Of a stretch of DNA of 59,242 nucleotides, positions 49,630 through 57,213 are shown piece by piece. The stretch's first letter is position 1; each line of letters opens with the position of its first letter. The stretch spans positions 1-59,242 of the forward strand of contig JBHHWI010000005.1 of assembly GCA_046756445.1 (NCBI GenBank). The letters are read 5' to 3'. The notes beneath the pieces are model-generated. The model was not told where the DNA came from. It ran no database searches and saw only the letters and a program-made list of their open reading frames with translations. The stretch comes from JACZWL01 sp046756445 (GTDB lineage Bacteria > Pseudomonadota > Gammaproteobacteria > Steroidobacterales > Woeseiaceae). The translations under genes and the position numbers were made by a program.

Positions 49630-49658
49630 TTTATACCATACTGGATCGCCTCCAACAA
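49630..49658 (-). promoter_or_regulatory. Sigma-70-type promoter of rpsB
   Basis: On the minus strand TTGTTG (49658-49653) and TATAAA (49635-49630) are 17 bases apart, followed by an all G/C discriminator GCGCGCGC. GC-rich discriminators mark stringently controlled ribosomal promoters. Transcription would start near 49623, leaving a leader of about 108 bases before the rpsB ATG. The divergent map gene starts 122 bases away on the other side. Confidence 0.65.
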
Positions 49659-49779
49659 CGCGGAATAAAGGGGTCGGCCCGTATTTGTCCAGGCGGCGCC
49701 CCGCACCGGTCTGCACACCATGAGAAATGCGGTTCGATCCCTTTGTTCCGGCCAACACCGGCCGAATCACCAGGATTGT

Positions 49780-50544
49780 ATGAACGTAACCATCAAGTCG
49801 CCTGATGAGCAGGACAAAATGCGTGCAGCCGGACGGCTTGCAGCCGATGTCCTTGACATGATCCGCGAGTACGTGAAGCCCGGCGTCACCACCGGTGAAC
49901 TGGACCGGATTTGCCACGACTACATCGTGGATACCCTCGACGCGATTCCGGCGCCCCTGAACTACCGCGGCTTCCCGAAATCGATCTGCACGTCGGTCAA
50001 CCACGTCGTATGCCACGGCATACCGGGCGAACGGCGCCTGAAGTCCGGCGATGTGCTGAACATCGACGTCACCGTCATCAAGGACGGATTCCACGGCGAT
50101 ACGTCCCGCATGTTTTTTGCCGGCAAGCCCGGCGTCCGGGCGGAGCGGCTTTCGAACGTCGCCCGGGAGGCGATGTGGCTCGGCATCGAACAGCTCGGTC
50201 CCGGCAGGCACCTTGGCGACATCGGTCAGGCGATTCAGCAGCACGTGGAGAAGAATCGCTTCTCGGTGGTCCGTGAATACTGTGGCCACGGCATCGGCCG
50301 GGTGTTTCACGAGGACCCCCAGGTCCTGCATTATGGTAAGGCCGGTACGGGCATGGAACTCAAGGCGGGCATGACGCTGACCATCGAGCCGATGGTCAAC
50401 GCCGGCAAGCGGCACGTCCGGTTGCTACCCGACGGCTGGACCGTGGTCACCAAGGACCATGCCCTGTCGGCCCAGTGGGAACACACCGTGCTGATCACGG
50501 ATGAAAGCTACGAGGTACTGACTCTTGGTGCCGACCAGCGCTGA
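49780..50544 (+). CDS. map: Methionine aminopeptidase
   Basis: Map removes the initiator methionine from nascent proteins. From the ATG at 49780, preceded by AGGA at good spacing, the protein has 254 residues. Metal ligands lie in NIDVTVIKDGFHGDTSRMF near residue 97, CGHGIGRVFHEDP near residue 170, and TIEPMVN and WTVVTKDHALSAQWEHTVL near the end. The sequence upstream to 49720 is open but does not look like Map. It is divergent from rpsB as in E. coli and followed closely by glnD. Confidence 0.97.
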   Translation: MNVTIKSPDEQDKMRAAGRLAADVLDMIREYVKPGVTTGELDRICHDYIVDTLDAIPAPLNYRGFPKSICTSVNHVVCHGIPGERRLKSGDVLNIDVTVIKDGFHGDTSRMFFAGKPGVRAERLSNVAREAMWLGIEQLGPGRHLGDIGQAIQQHVEKNRFSVVREYCGHGIGRVFHEDPQVLHYGKAGTGMELKAGMTLTIEPMVNAGKRHVRLLPDGWTVVTKDHALSAQWEHTVLITDESYEVLTLGADQR

Positions 50545-50545
50545 A

Positions 50546-53209
50546 ATGACTTACAGCGCAGGGCCCGGTCCCGGCGGCGACCCGGCGCTCGCGCTCCTGG
50601 ACGAGGCGCTCGGGGAAAGCGGCAATTCCCTCGGCGATCTGCGGCAGGCATTGGGCCGCGCCAGCGACAACCTCATCGCGCGCTTCAGGGCGGGCGAGCC
50701 GGTCACGGGGCTGGTCCGGCTTCGCGCCGCGCTGGTCGACCGTGTGCTCGTTCGGCTTTGGCGCCAACATGCCGGGCCGCTTCGTGATTGCGCGGCGCTC
50801 GTTGCGGTCGGCGGTTACGGCCGTGGCGAGCTTCACCCCTCATCAGACGTCGATGTCATGCTGCTGCTCGGCAAGAAACTGCGCGCCGACAGCGAACCGG
50901 TCCTGTCATCGTTTTTGACGTCGCTCTGGGACTTAGGGCTCGACATCGGCCACAGCGTCCGAAACGTCGAACAGTGTCAGCAGGAGGCCAGGGCCGATAT
51001 CACCGTCGCCACGACCCTGATCGAGGCTCGATTGCTCGATGGACCGGAACCGCTGTTTGCGGCAATGAAAGACGCCGTGTCCGCCGACAAGCTCTGGCCG
51101 TCCGCGAGATTCTTCGAAGCCAAAAGGCGCGAACAGATAGAACGGCATCACCGCTACGACGACACGGCCTACAAGCTCGAACCGAACGTCAAGGGCAGCC
51201 CCGGGGGTCTGCGTGACATTCAGATGATCGGCTGGGTGGCGAAACGGCATTTCGGGGTTTGCACGCTGGACGAGCTGGTCGGGCACGATTTCCTGACGCC
51301 CGGCCAGGTCCGGGTCCTGAATGAGGGTCAGGCATTTCTGTGGCGCGTGCGTTTCGGTCTGCACGTCCTGACGGGGCGCCGTGAGGACCGCCTGCTGTTC
51401 GACCATCAGACCAGGCTTGCTAAATTGTTGGGCTACGAGGACGCGGCATACACGCTTGCCGTCGAACAGCTGATGCAGCGCTACTACCGGACCGTCATGG
51501 ACCTGAGCCGCCTGAACGAGATGCTGCTGCAGCTGTTCGAAGAGGCGATCCTGATGGACCCGGATGCCGAACCCGCGGCGCTGAATCCGCGCTTTCAGGT
51601 CAAAAACGGTTTTTTGCAGACCGCAAATGACGAGGTATTCGGTCAAAATCCCACGGCGCTGCTGGAGATGTTTCACCTGTTGCAGCAGAACCCGGACATT
51701 CGCGGCGTCAGCGCCTACACGATCGGCCTCGTCAAGCGCAATCTGCATCTGATCGACGAGGAATTCCGCCAGAACCCGCGAAATCACCGGATGTTCCTGC
51801 AAATACTGCGGGCACCCTCGGGCGTGACGCACGAATTGCGCCGCATGAACCTGTACGGCGTGCTTGGCCTGTATATACCGGCGTTCGGCAGGATTGTCGG
51901 CCGCATGCAGTATGATCTGTTTCACGCGTACACGGTCGACGAGCACAGCCTGTTCGTCGTCAGCAATCTGCGAAAATTTGCGCTGTCGCGGTTTGACGAT
52001 TGCCCCCATTGCAGCCCGCTGATGCAGTCTTTCGAAAAACCCGAGATCGTTTATCTCGCCGCGATTTTCCACGATATCGCCAAGGGCCGCGGTGGTGACC
52101 ATTCGGAATTGGGGGCGGTCGACGCGGAAGCATTCTGTCTGGAACACGGGCTGAGCCGGTACGAGGCCCGGACGGTATCGTGGCTGGTCCGGCATCACCT
52201 GGCGCTTTCCAGGACTGCGCAGAGGAAAGATATCGGCGACCCCGACGTCATCAACGAGTTTGCGGCACTGGTCGGCGACAAGACCCATCTGGATTACCTT
52301 TATGTGTTAACGGTGGCCGATGTCCGTGGCACGAACCCGAAACTCTGGAACTCCTGGAAAGCGACGCTGTTCAGAGACCTCTACGAGCTTACGGCGCGTG
52401 CGCTTCGCAGCGGCCTGGAGCGCCCCATCGACCGCGAACAGCTGATCCTGGAAAAGCAGACGGCTGCCCGAGAGCTGCTGTCGGGCGCCGGTGTCTCCGG
52501 GGACATGATCGACGAGGTCTGGGCCCTGCTGACTGAGGACTATTTCCTGCGGCATCGCAGCCAGGAAATTGCCTGGCACACCGAGGTCCTGGTCGATTCG
52601 GACCTCGAGTCCGAGCACGGATTCCTCGAAATCAGAAAGCAACGGGATGTCGACCGGATCGCGGCAATCCTGTACACGCCGCAAACCAGGCAGACATTCG
52701 CCCACGTCACGGCGGCACTGGGCGAACTCGGCATGACGATTTTCGACGCTCGCATCGTGCCGATCGCCAACGGTTACAGCCTCGACACTTATACATTCAT
52801 GGAGTTCGACCAGGGCGTGCACATCGACGAGTCCCGTATGAGCAAGATCAGGCGCACGCTGACACGCGTGCTTACGGCGCCCGACGAACATGCCATGCCG
52901 GTCACGAGGCCCGCGCCGCGGCAGGTCAGGATGTTCACTACCAGGACGAAGATCGACTTCAGCGAAGATCGCGCCAACCGGCGCACGGTCATGGAACTGG
53001 TCGCCGGCGATCGTCCCGGCCTCCTGAGTGACGTCGGGCGTGTTTTCCTGGAAATGGGCATTAATATCGATACGGCGAAAGTCATGACGATTGGCGAGCG
53101 TGCCGAGGACGTTTTTTACATAAGCAGCGTTTCCGGCGAACCCCTGGATAATCAAAGCTGCGAGGAGCTTCGATGTCGTTTGGTACAGCGGCTCGACCAC
53201 AACACGTGA
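50546..53209 (+). CDS. glnD: PII uridylyltransferase/uridylyl-removing enzyme GlnD
   Basis: GlnD senses glutamine and adds or removes UMP on PII, setting nitrogen control. The roughly 887-residue protein has the nucleotidyltransferase motif VGGYGRGELHPSSDVDVMLL near residue 90. The HD domain (FHDIAKGRGGDHSELG near residue 515) carries the removing activity. Two C-terminal ACT domains begin near residues 710 and 815 (VMELVAGDRPGLLSDVGRVF in the second). The ATG at 50546 follows the map stop by one base. A GTG at 50528 or TTG at 50525 are alternatives that would overlap map. Confidence 0.95.
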   Translation: MTYSAGPGPGGDPALALLDEALGESGNSLGDLRQALGRASDNLIARFRAGEPVTGLVRLRAALVDRVLVRLWRQHAGPLRDCAALVAVGGYGRGELHPSSDVDVMLLLGKKLRADSEPVLSSFLTSLWDLGLDIGHSVRNVEQCQQEARADITVATTLIEARLLDGPEPLFAAMKDAVSADKLWPSARFFEAKRREQIERHHRYDDTAYKLEPNVKGSPGGLRDIQMIGWVAKRHFGVCTLDELVGHDFLTPGQVRVLNEGQAFLWRVRFGLHVLTGRREDRLLFDHQTRLAKLLGYEDAAYTLAVEQLMQRYYRTVMDLSRLNEMLLQLFEEAILMDPDAEPAALNPRFQVKNGFLQTANDEVFGQNPTALLEMFHLLQQNPDIRGVSAYTIGLVKRNLHLIDEEFRQNPRNHRMFLQILRAPSGVTHELRRMNLYGVLGLYIPAFGRIVGRMQYDLFHAYTVDEHSLFVVSNLRKFALSRFDDCPHCSPLMQSFEKPEIVYLAAIFHDIAKGRGGDHSELGAVDAEAFCLEHGLSRYEARTVSWLVRHHLALSRTAQRKDIGDPDVINEFAALVGDKTHLDYLYVLTVADVRGTNPKLWNSWKATLFRDLYELTARALRSGLERPIDREQLILEKQTAARELLSGAGVSGDMIDEVWALLTEDYFLRHRSQEIAWHTEVLVDSDLESEHGFLEIRKQRDVDRIAAILYTPQTRQTFAHVTAALGELGMTIFDARIVPIANGYSLDTYTFMEFDQGVHIDESRMSKIRRTLTRVLTAPDEHAMPVTRPAPRQVRMFTTRTKIDFSEDRANRRTVMELVAGDRPGLLSDVGRVFLEMGINIDTAKVMTIGERAEDVFYISSVSGEPLDNQSCEELRCRLVQRLDHNT

Positions 53210-53217
53210 CGGAGCCG

Positions 53218-54042
53218 ATGCAAACACTGATCGATACCATCGAATCCGGCTTCGATCGCAGAAATGAGCTCGGCGCCGCGGCTCGGGAGCCGGAACTTGC
53301 CGATGCAGTCGAGCAGGCGGTCGAACTACTGGACACGGGCAGGGCGCGAGTCGCCGAGAAGGCGCAGGGCGTTTGGCGTGTCAATCAATGGCTGAAAAAG
53401 GCCGTGTTGTTGAGCTTCCGCTTGTCGGACAACAAAGTGATGCCGGGCAAACACAGCAACTTTTACGACAAGGTGCCGCTCAAGTTCGCTGACTACGGGC
53501 CTCGGGAGTTCGACAGGGCCGGCGTTCGGGTCGTGCCGGATGCCATCGTGCGCAAGGGCGCCTATGTTGCTCCGGACGTCGTATTGATGCCGAGTTACGT
53601 CAATATCGGTGCCAACATTGACACTGGCACACTGGTCGATACCTGGGCTACCGTCGGCAGTTGTGCGCAGATCGGCAAGAACGTGCATCTGTCCGGCGGC
53701 GTCGGCATCGGCGGCGTTCTCGAACCGGTACAGGCAGGACCGACGATCATCGAAGACGATTGTTTTATCGGCGCACGCTCGGAGATTGTCGAAGGCATCA
53801 TCGTCGAAGCGGGATCCGTCATATCGATGGGTGTTTTTATCGGCCAGAGCACGAGAATCTTTAACCGGGAGACGGGCGAAATCAGTTACGGGCGCGTTCC
53901 GGCGGGCTCGGTTGTGGTCGCGGGCAATCTACCGTCCGCAGACGGCAAATACTCGCTTTATTGCGCGGTTATCGTAAAACAGGTCGACGCGAAAACGCGC
54001 GCCAGGACGAGCCTGAATGACTTGCTGAGAAGCACCGACTAA
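53218..54042 (+). CDS. dapD: Tetrahydrodipicolinate N-succinyltransferase
   Basis: DapD succinylates tetrahydrodipicolinate in the succinylase branch of lysine and diaminopimelate synthesis. From the ATG at 53218 the protein has 274 residues, identical in length to E. coli DapD, and begins MQTLIDTIESGFDRR. WLKKAVLLSFRL near residue 55, KVPLKFADY, and the hexapeptide beta-helix with DTWATVGSCAQIGKNVHLSGG near residue 140 are near-perfect family matches. The frame is open from 53173, but that part overlaps glnD. dapE lies two genes downstream. Confidence 0.97.
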   Translation: MQTLIDTIESGFDRRNELGAAAREPELADAVEQAVELLDTGRARVAEKAQGVWRVNQWLKKAVLLSFRLSDNKVMPGKHSNFYDKVPLKFADYGPREFDRAGVRVVPDAIVRKGAYVAPDVVLMPSYVNIGANIDTGTLVDTWATVGSCAQIGKNVHLSGGVGIGGVLEPVQAGPTIIEDDCFIGARSEIVEGIIVEAGSVISMGVFIGQSTRIFNRETGEISYGRVPAGSVVVAGNLPSADGKYSLYCAVIVKQVDAKTRARTSLNDLLRSTD

Positions 54043-54048
54043 CGAAAG

Positions 54049-54104
54049 AGGGATCAGAGCCTTATTCTTACTTTTCTTATATAAAGGGCCCTGACCGAAT
54101 TTTT
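54049..54104 (+). terminator. Hairpin with T-run after dapD
   Basis: GGGATCAGAGCC at 54050-54061 can pair imperfectly with GGGCCCTGACC at 54086-54096, followed by five T bases (54100-54104). It is a degenerate relative of the perfect hairpin at 20589. It separates dapD from the arsC-like gene, whose ribosome-binding site AAGGAG follows at once. Confidence 0.5.
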
Positions 54105-54122
54105 ACACCGTAAGGAGCAAAT

Positions 54123-54473
54123 TTGTTAACGCTGTATGGCATCGGAAGCTGCGACACCTGCCGCAAAGCCCGGAAATGGCTTGAAGACGAAGCGCACGAG
54201 CATGAATTTCACGACCTGCGCTCGGACGGGCTGGACATCCAGATGCTCGAACGCTGGACCGAACGTATCAGCTGGGAAGAACTTCTGAACACACGCAGCC
54301 TGACGTGGAGAAAAATCCCGGAAGTCGACCGCAGCCAGATGACGAGGAACAGAGCGCTGGCGTCGATGATCGAGCATCCGACCCTGGTCAAACGGCCGGT
54401 ACTCGAGTGTGAAGAATTTATTGCAGTTGGATTCGCGCCCGAGCGCTACGAGAAAATTTTCGCCCAGCCCTGA
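54123..54473 (+). CDS. ArsC/Spx-family protein (YffB type)
   Basis: The 116-residue protein has the ArsC-family fold with the redox pair CDTC in GIGSCDTCRKARKWL near residue 10, the segment ISWEELLNTRSLTWRKIP near residue 48, and LVKRPVLECEEFIAVGF near residue 88. It most resembles YffB, which is encoded beside dapE in E. coli and whose function is unclear (glutathione-linked reductase activity has been proposed). The TTG start at 54123 is supported by AAGGAG seven bases upstream. It is probably not a true arsenate reductase. Confidence 0.85.
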   Translation: MLTLYGIGSCDTCRKARKWLEDEAHEHEFHDLRSDGLDIQMLERWTERISWEELLNTRSLTWRKIPEVDRSQMTRNRALASMIEHPTLVKRPVLECEEFIAVGFAPERYEKIFAQP

Positions 54474-54655
54474 TCAGGCGAATGGGGACCTGCCGATATT
54501 CCTGGGTTTGTGCCAGCGCTTGGGCTCCTGGTGGCGCGGCCTGGCGGTCATTTGTCACCGAAATGTCGCGGAATCAACCCGACATGCTGCATTCTGTCTC
54601 TATTTTTTTACCTAAACTCAAAAACTTATAAGATAAACTTAAAGGTAGATGTTTA

Positions 54656-55804
54656 TTGACTGAGGGCCCCGAAACAAAACACCCGGCAATCGCCCTGCTC
54701 TGCGATCTGATTCGCCGCAAGTCCGTCACACCCGACGACGCGGGTTGCCAGGGCATTCTCGCAGCCCGGCTGGGCGAACTCGGCTTTCGGTGCGAATCGC
54801 TGCGCTTTGGAGATGTCGACAACCTCTGGGCCAGGCGCGGCCAGGACGGGCCGGTGCTGTGTTTCGCCGGTCACACCGACGTGGTGCCCGCCGGCGCCGA
54901 TCACCAATGGCAATCCGATCCCTTCGAGCCGACCATGAGAGACGGCCTGCTCTACGGCCGCGGTTCGGCAGACATGAAGGGCGCACTCGCCGCAATGATC
55001 GTGGCGCTCGAGCGATTCGTCGCTATGCATCCGAAGCACGACGGCAGTCTCGCCATGCTGATAACCAGCGACGAGGAAGGGGACGCCCGGGACGGCACCT
55101 TGAAAGTCATGGAGACTCTGGGTGCGCGAGACGAGCATATCGATTGGTGTGTGCTGGGCGAACCATCGAGTCAGCGCGAACTGGGCGACACGCTCCGGAT
55201 CGGGCGCAGAGGCTCATTGAGCGGGAGGCTCACCGTCAGGGGCGTTCAGGGACATGTCGCCTATCCTCAACTCGCCGAGAATCCGATTCGCCGCTTTGCT
55301 CCCGTCCTCGAGGAGCTCTACGGCATCCGATGGGATGAAGGCAACGAGCATTTTCCTCCGACCAGTTTTGAGGTGGTTGAACTGAGCAGCGGCAGCGGAT
55401 TCCCGAACGTCACGCCGCCTGATTTGACTGCGCAATTCAATTTTCGCTACTCGACACAATGGAATCACGACGGCCTGAAGACCAGAGTCCGGGAGATTCT
55501 CGACGCACACGAGATCGAATTCGAACTCGACTGGCAGCTGTCCGGCGAGCCGTTCCTGACGGTTCCCGGCAGATTGACGGACATCGCCTGCCGGGCCGTC
55601 CGCGAGCAAACCGGTTCCGATCCGAAGTTATCGACCGGTGGAGGGACATCCGACGGGCGGTTCATTGCTCCTGCCGGCGCCGATGTCGTCGAACTCGGCC
55701 CGGTCAACGCGTCGATACACAAAATCGACGAGCATATAAAGCTCGCCGATGTGCCGCGACTTGCAACGATGTATCAGCGGATCATGGAGCTGTTGTTACT
55801 GTGA
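54656..55804 (+). CDS. dapE: Succinyl-diaminopimelate desuccinylase
   Basis: DapE removes the succinyl group to give LL-diaminopimelate. The 382-residue M20-family zinc enzyme has AGHTDVVPAG near residue 72, YGRGSADMKGALAAM near residue 101, the catalytic Glu in ITSDEEGDA near residue 138, and TGGGTSDGRF near residue 328. The TTG start at 54656 gives the usual N-terminus; no ATG fits. The 182 bases upstream hold no gene but are AT-rich near 54600-54650, suiting a promoter. The 3' end overlaps dsbB on the other strand by 31 bases. Confidence 0.95.
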   Translation: MTEGPETKHPAIALLCDLIRRKSVTPDDAGCQGILAARLGELGFRCESLRFGDVDNLWARRGQDGPVLCFAGHTDVVPAGADHQWQSDPFEPTMRDGLLYGRGSADMKGALAAMIVALERFVAMHPKHDGSLAMLITSDEEGDARDGTLKVMETLGARDEHIDWCVLGEPSSQRELGDTLRIGRRGSLSGRLTVRGVQGHVAYPQLAENPIRRFAPVLEELYGIRWDEGNEHFPPTSFEVVELSSGSGFPNVTPPDLTAQFNFRYSTQWNHDGLKTRVREILDAHEIEFELDWQLSGEPFLTVPGRLTDIACRAVREQTGSDPKLSTGGGTSDGRFIAPAGADVVELGPVNASIHKIDEHIKLADVPRLATMYQRIMELLLL

Positions 55805-56280
55805 CGACGCAGGTTATTCCAGACTCCGTATACACCCAGCGCGACCAGCCAGACCAGGACCCAGGCCGGCATGCTGAGCCCCAGAAATACCCAGTCCACG
55901 TCGGCGCATTCGCCGGATCCTCTGAATATCATGGCCAGCGCTTCACCCAGCGGGAAGCTCTCCATGATGTACCCGAATCCCGGCCCACAGGCCGGCACCT
56001 GATCGGCAGGCAGATGCTGCAGCCACAAATGACGGCCCGCGACCGCGCTCCCCGCAACCGAGACCAGCCCGATTAGTACGCCGTACAGGGTTCCCGCACG
56101 GTCGTGCAGCGCGGCAGCCAGAAAAATGATGCCCACGGCGATAACGGCCATGCGCTGAAGGACACACAGGGGACAGGGTTCGATCAGTAGCCGGTGCTGC
56201 GCATACAGCGCGAAGGATATCAGCCCTGCGCAGAAGACGAACGCAGCCAGATTTGCGGCTCGCTTTGTGGGCATGCTCAT
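55774..56280 (-). CDS. dsbB: Disulfide bond formation protein DsbB
   Basis: DsbB reoxidises DsbA and passes electrons to quinone in the inner membrane. The roughly 168-residue protein has four membrane helices. The first periplasmic pair is in IEPCPLCVLQRM near residue 36, and the second pair lies in the long loop between ACGPGFGYIM and GSGECADVDW. Starts at 56280 or 56274 place the first helix about ten residues from the N-terminus as usual; a GTG at 56310 is possible. It converges on and overlaps dapE. Confidence 0.9.
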   Translation of the reverse strand: MSMPTKRAANLAAFVFCAGLISFALYAQHRLLIEPCPLCVLQRMAVIAVGIIFLAAALHDRAGTLYGVLIGLVSVAGSAVAGRHLWLQHLPADQVPACGPGFGYIMESFPLGEALAMIFRGSGECADVDWVFLGLSMPAWVLVWLVALGVYGVWNNLRRHSNNSSMIR

Positions 56281-56344
56281 AACGCGGAGGACCGAAGTCT
56301 GCGTGGTCACCTCATGTAGACGGTATCAGTAATCGCAACCGGCT

Positions 56345-56467
56345 TCAGTCGAACTTGAACGCCACGACCGGCTGCAGCGGCGAGTAATCGTGCTCGGTAC
56401 CCGCGTCTTGTTCGACCTCGTCGACGAAGATCGTTCGCCCGGGACCACATTTCTGTTCAACGTGCAT
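56345..56467 (-). CDS. Small ORF of 40 codons, unknown
   Basis: From the ATG at 56467 the frame reads MHVEQKCGPGRTIFVDEVEQ and continues through DAGTEHDYSPLQ to end in VVAFKFD and TGA. Codon choice matches neighbouring genes (G or C in most third positions). The product is acidic with one Cys and no signal peptide. It fills the 230-base gap between tsaB and dsbB on the same strand. The frame stays open upstream to a GTG at 56512 whose GTGA overlaps the tsaB stop, giving 55 residues by coupling. I do not recognise the family. Confidence 0.45.
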   Translation of the reverse strand: MHVEQKCGPGRTIFVDEVEQDAGTEHDYSPLQPVVAFKFD

Positions 56468-56508
56468 TCTTGATGGAATTGTCTCTGCGTGAGGCGATTG
56501 TCCCCGGA

Positions 56509-57213
56509 TCACCGCCGGCAGGTCAGAGGCGGGCTACCCTGTGCGACCCTCTCTCTGATATAAGCCGGAGCCAGCCTGTCGGGCTCGATCGCCGCCCCCT
56601 CTCGCAATCCGGCGGCACCGAGCCCGAGCAGGTACGTCGCGTTCGGATACTGCACGTCAGCCAGTTTCGAAATCGCGTCCCGGTTGAGGTTCAGGAGTGC
56701 CGGGTATTTCTGCCAGGCCTGCCCTGCCGCGACGATTGCCGAGCCCTGCTCTGCCGCGAGACCCTCGATGACATCCATCGGCTGCAGCCTCTCCTCACTA
56801 ACGGCAACCGGCCGTCCGTTGCCGTCATCTCGATAGATGCCCAGATAGGCCTCGTTCATGCGCGCGTCCTGCGCAACCACGACCCGGGCCGCCGAATACC
56901 TGTCCATGACTTCCGCCGCGACCGCCGCCATCGAAGACACCGGCACGATCTTCAGTCCCGAGCCATACGCCAGCCCCTGCGCGACGGATGCGGCGATACG
57001 CATGCCGATGAATGAACCGGGCCCGTTTCCGAGCACCACGGCTGCCAGGTCGCCAAGACTGACGCCGGCGTCACTCAGCAGGCTCGTGACCATCGGAACA
57101 AGGATCCTTGTGTGTTGCTTCGGTTGCACATCGTGCAATGCAGAAACATCGTCGCCGATTCTTAACGCGACCGAACAGGCGTTCGACGATGTATCGAGCG
57201 CGAGAAGGTTCAC
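56509..57213 (-). CDS. tsaB: tRNA threonylcarbamoyladenosine synthesis protein TsaB
   Basis: TsaB is the partner and scaffold of TsaD in making t6A37 on ANN-decoding tRNAs. The 234-residue protein starts MNLLALDTSSNACSVALR, the ASKHA fold, and has VVLGNGPGSFIGMRIAASVAQGLAYG near residue 60. Its length matches E. coli TsaB (YeaZ). The start overlaps the stop of the helicase gene by four bases. The tsaB-yoaA neighbourhood is conserved in E. coli. Confidence 0.94.
   Translation of the reverse strand: MNLLALDTSSNACSVALRIGDDVSALHDVQPKQHTRILVPMVTSLLSDAGVSLGDLAAVVLGNGPGSFIGMRIAASVAQGLAYGSGLKIVPVSSMAAVAAEVMDRYSAARVVVAQDARMNEAYLGIYRDDGNGRPVAVSEERLQPMDVIEGLAAEQGSAIVAAGQAWQKYPALLNLNRDAISKLADVQYPNATYLLGLGAAGLREGAAIEPDRLAPAYIRERVAQGSPPLTCRR

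Noticed and set aside
49516..50415. N-terminal extension of rpsB of about 300 codons
   Set aside because: The frame is open by chance across the divergent map gene. S2 begins at the ATG at 49515 with the conserved MADVTMRQML.
50933..52288. 451-codon minus-strand ORF opposite glnD
   Set aside because: Antisense to the nucleotidyltransferase and HD domains of GlnD, with no recognisable domain.
54474..54655. Small ORF from the ATG near 54481 before dapE
   Set aside because: Composition (many Trp, Cys and Ser) and codon use are unlike neighbours, and it ends in the AT-rich region more likely to be the dapE promoter.
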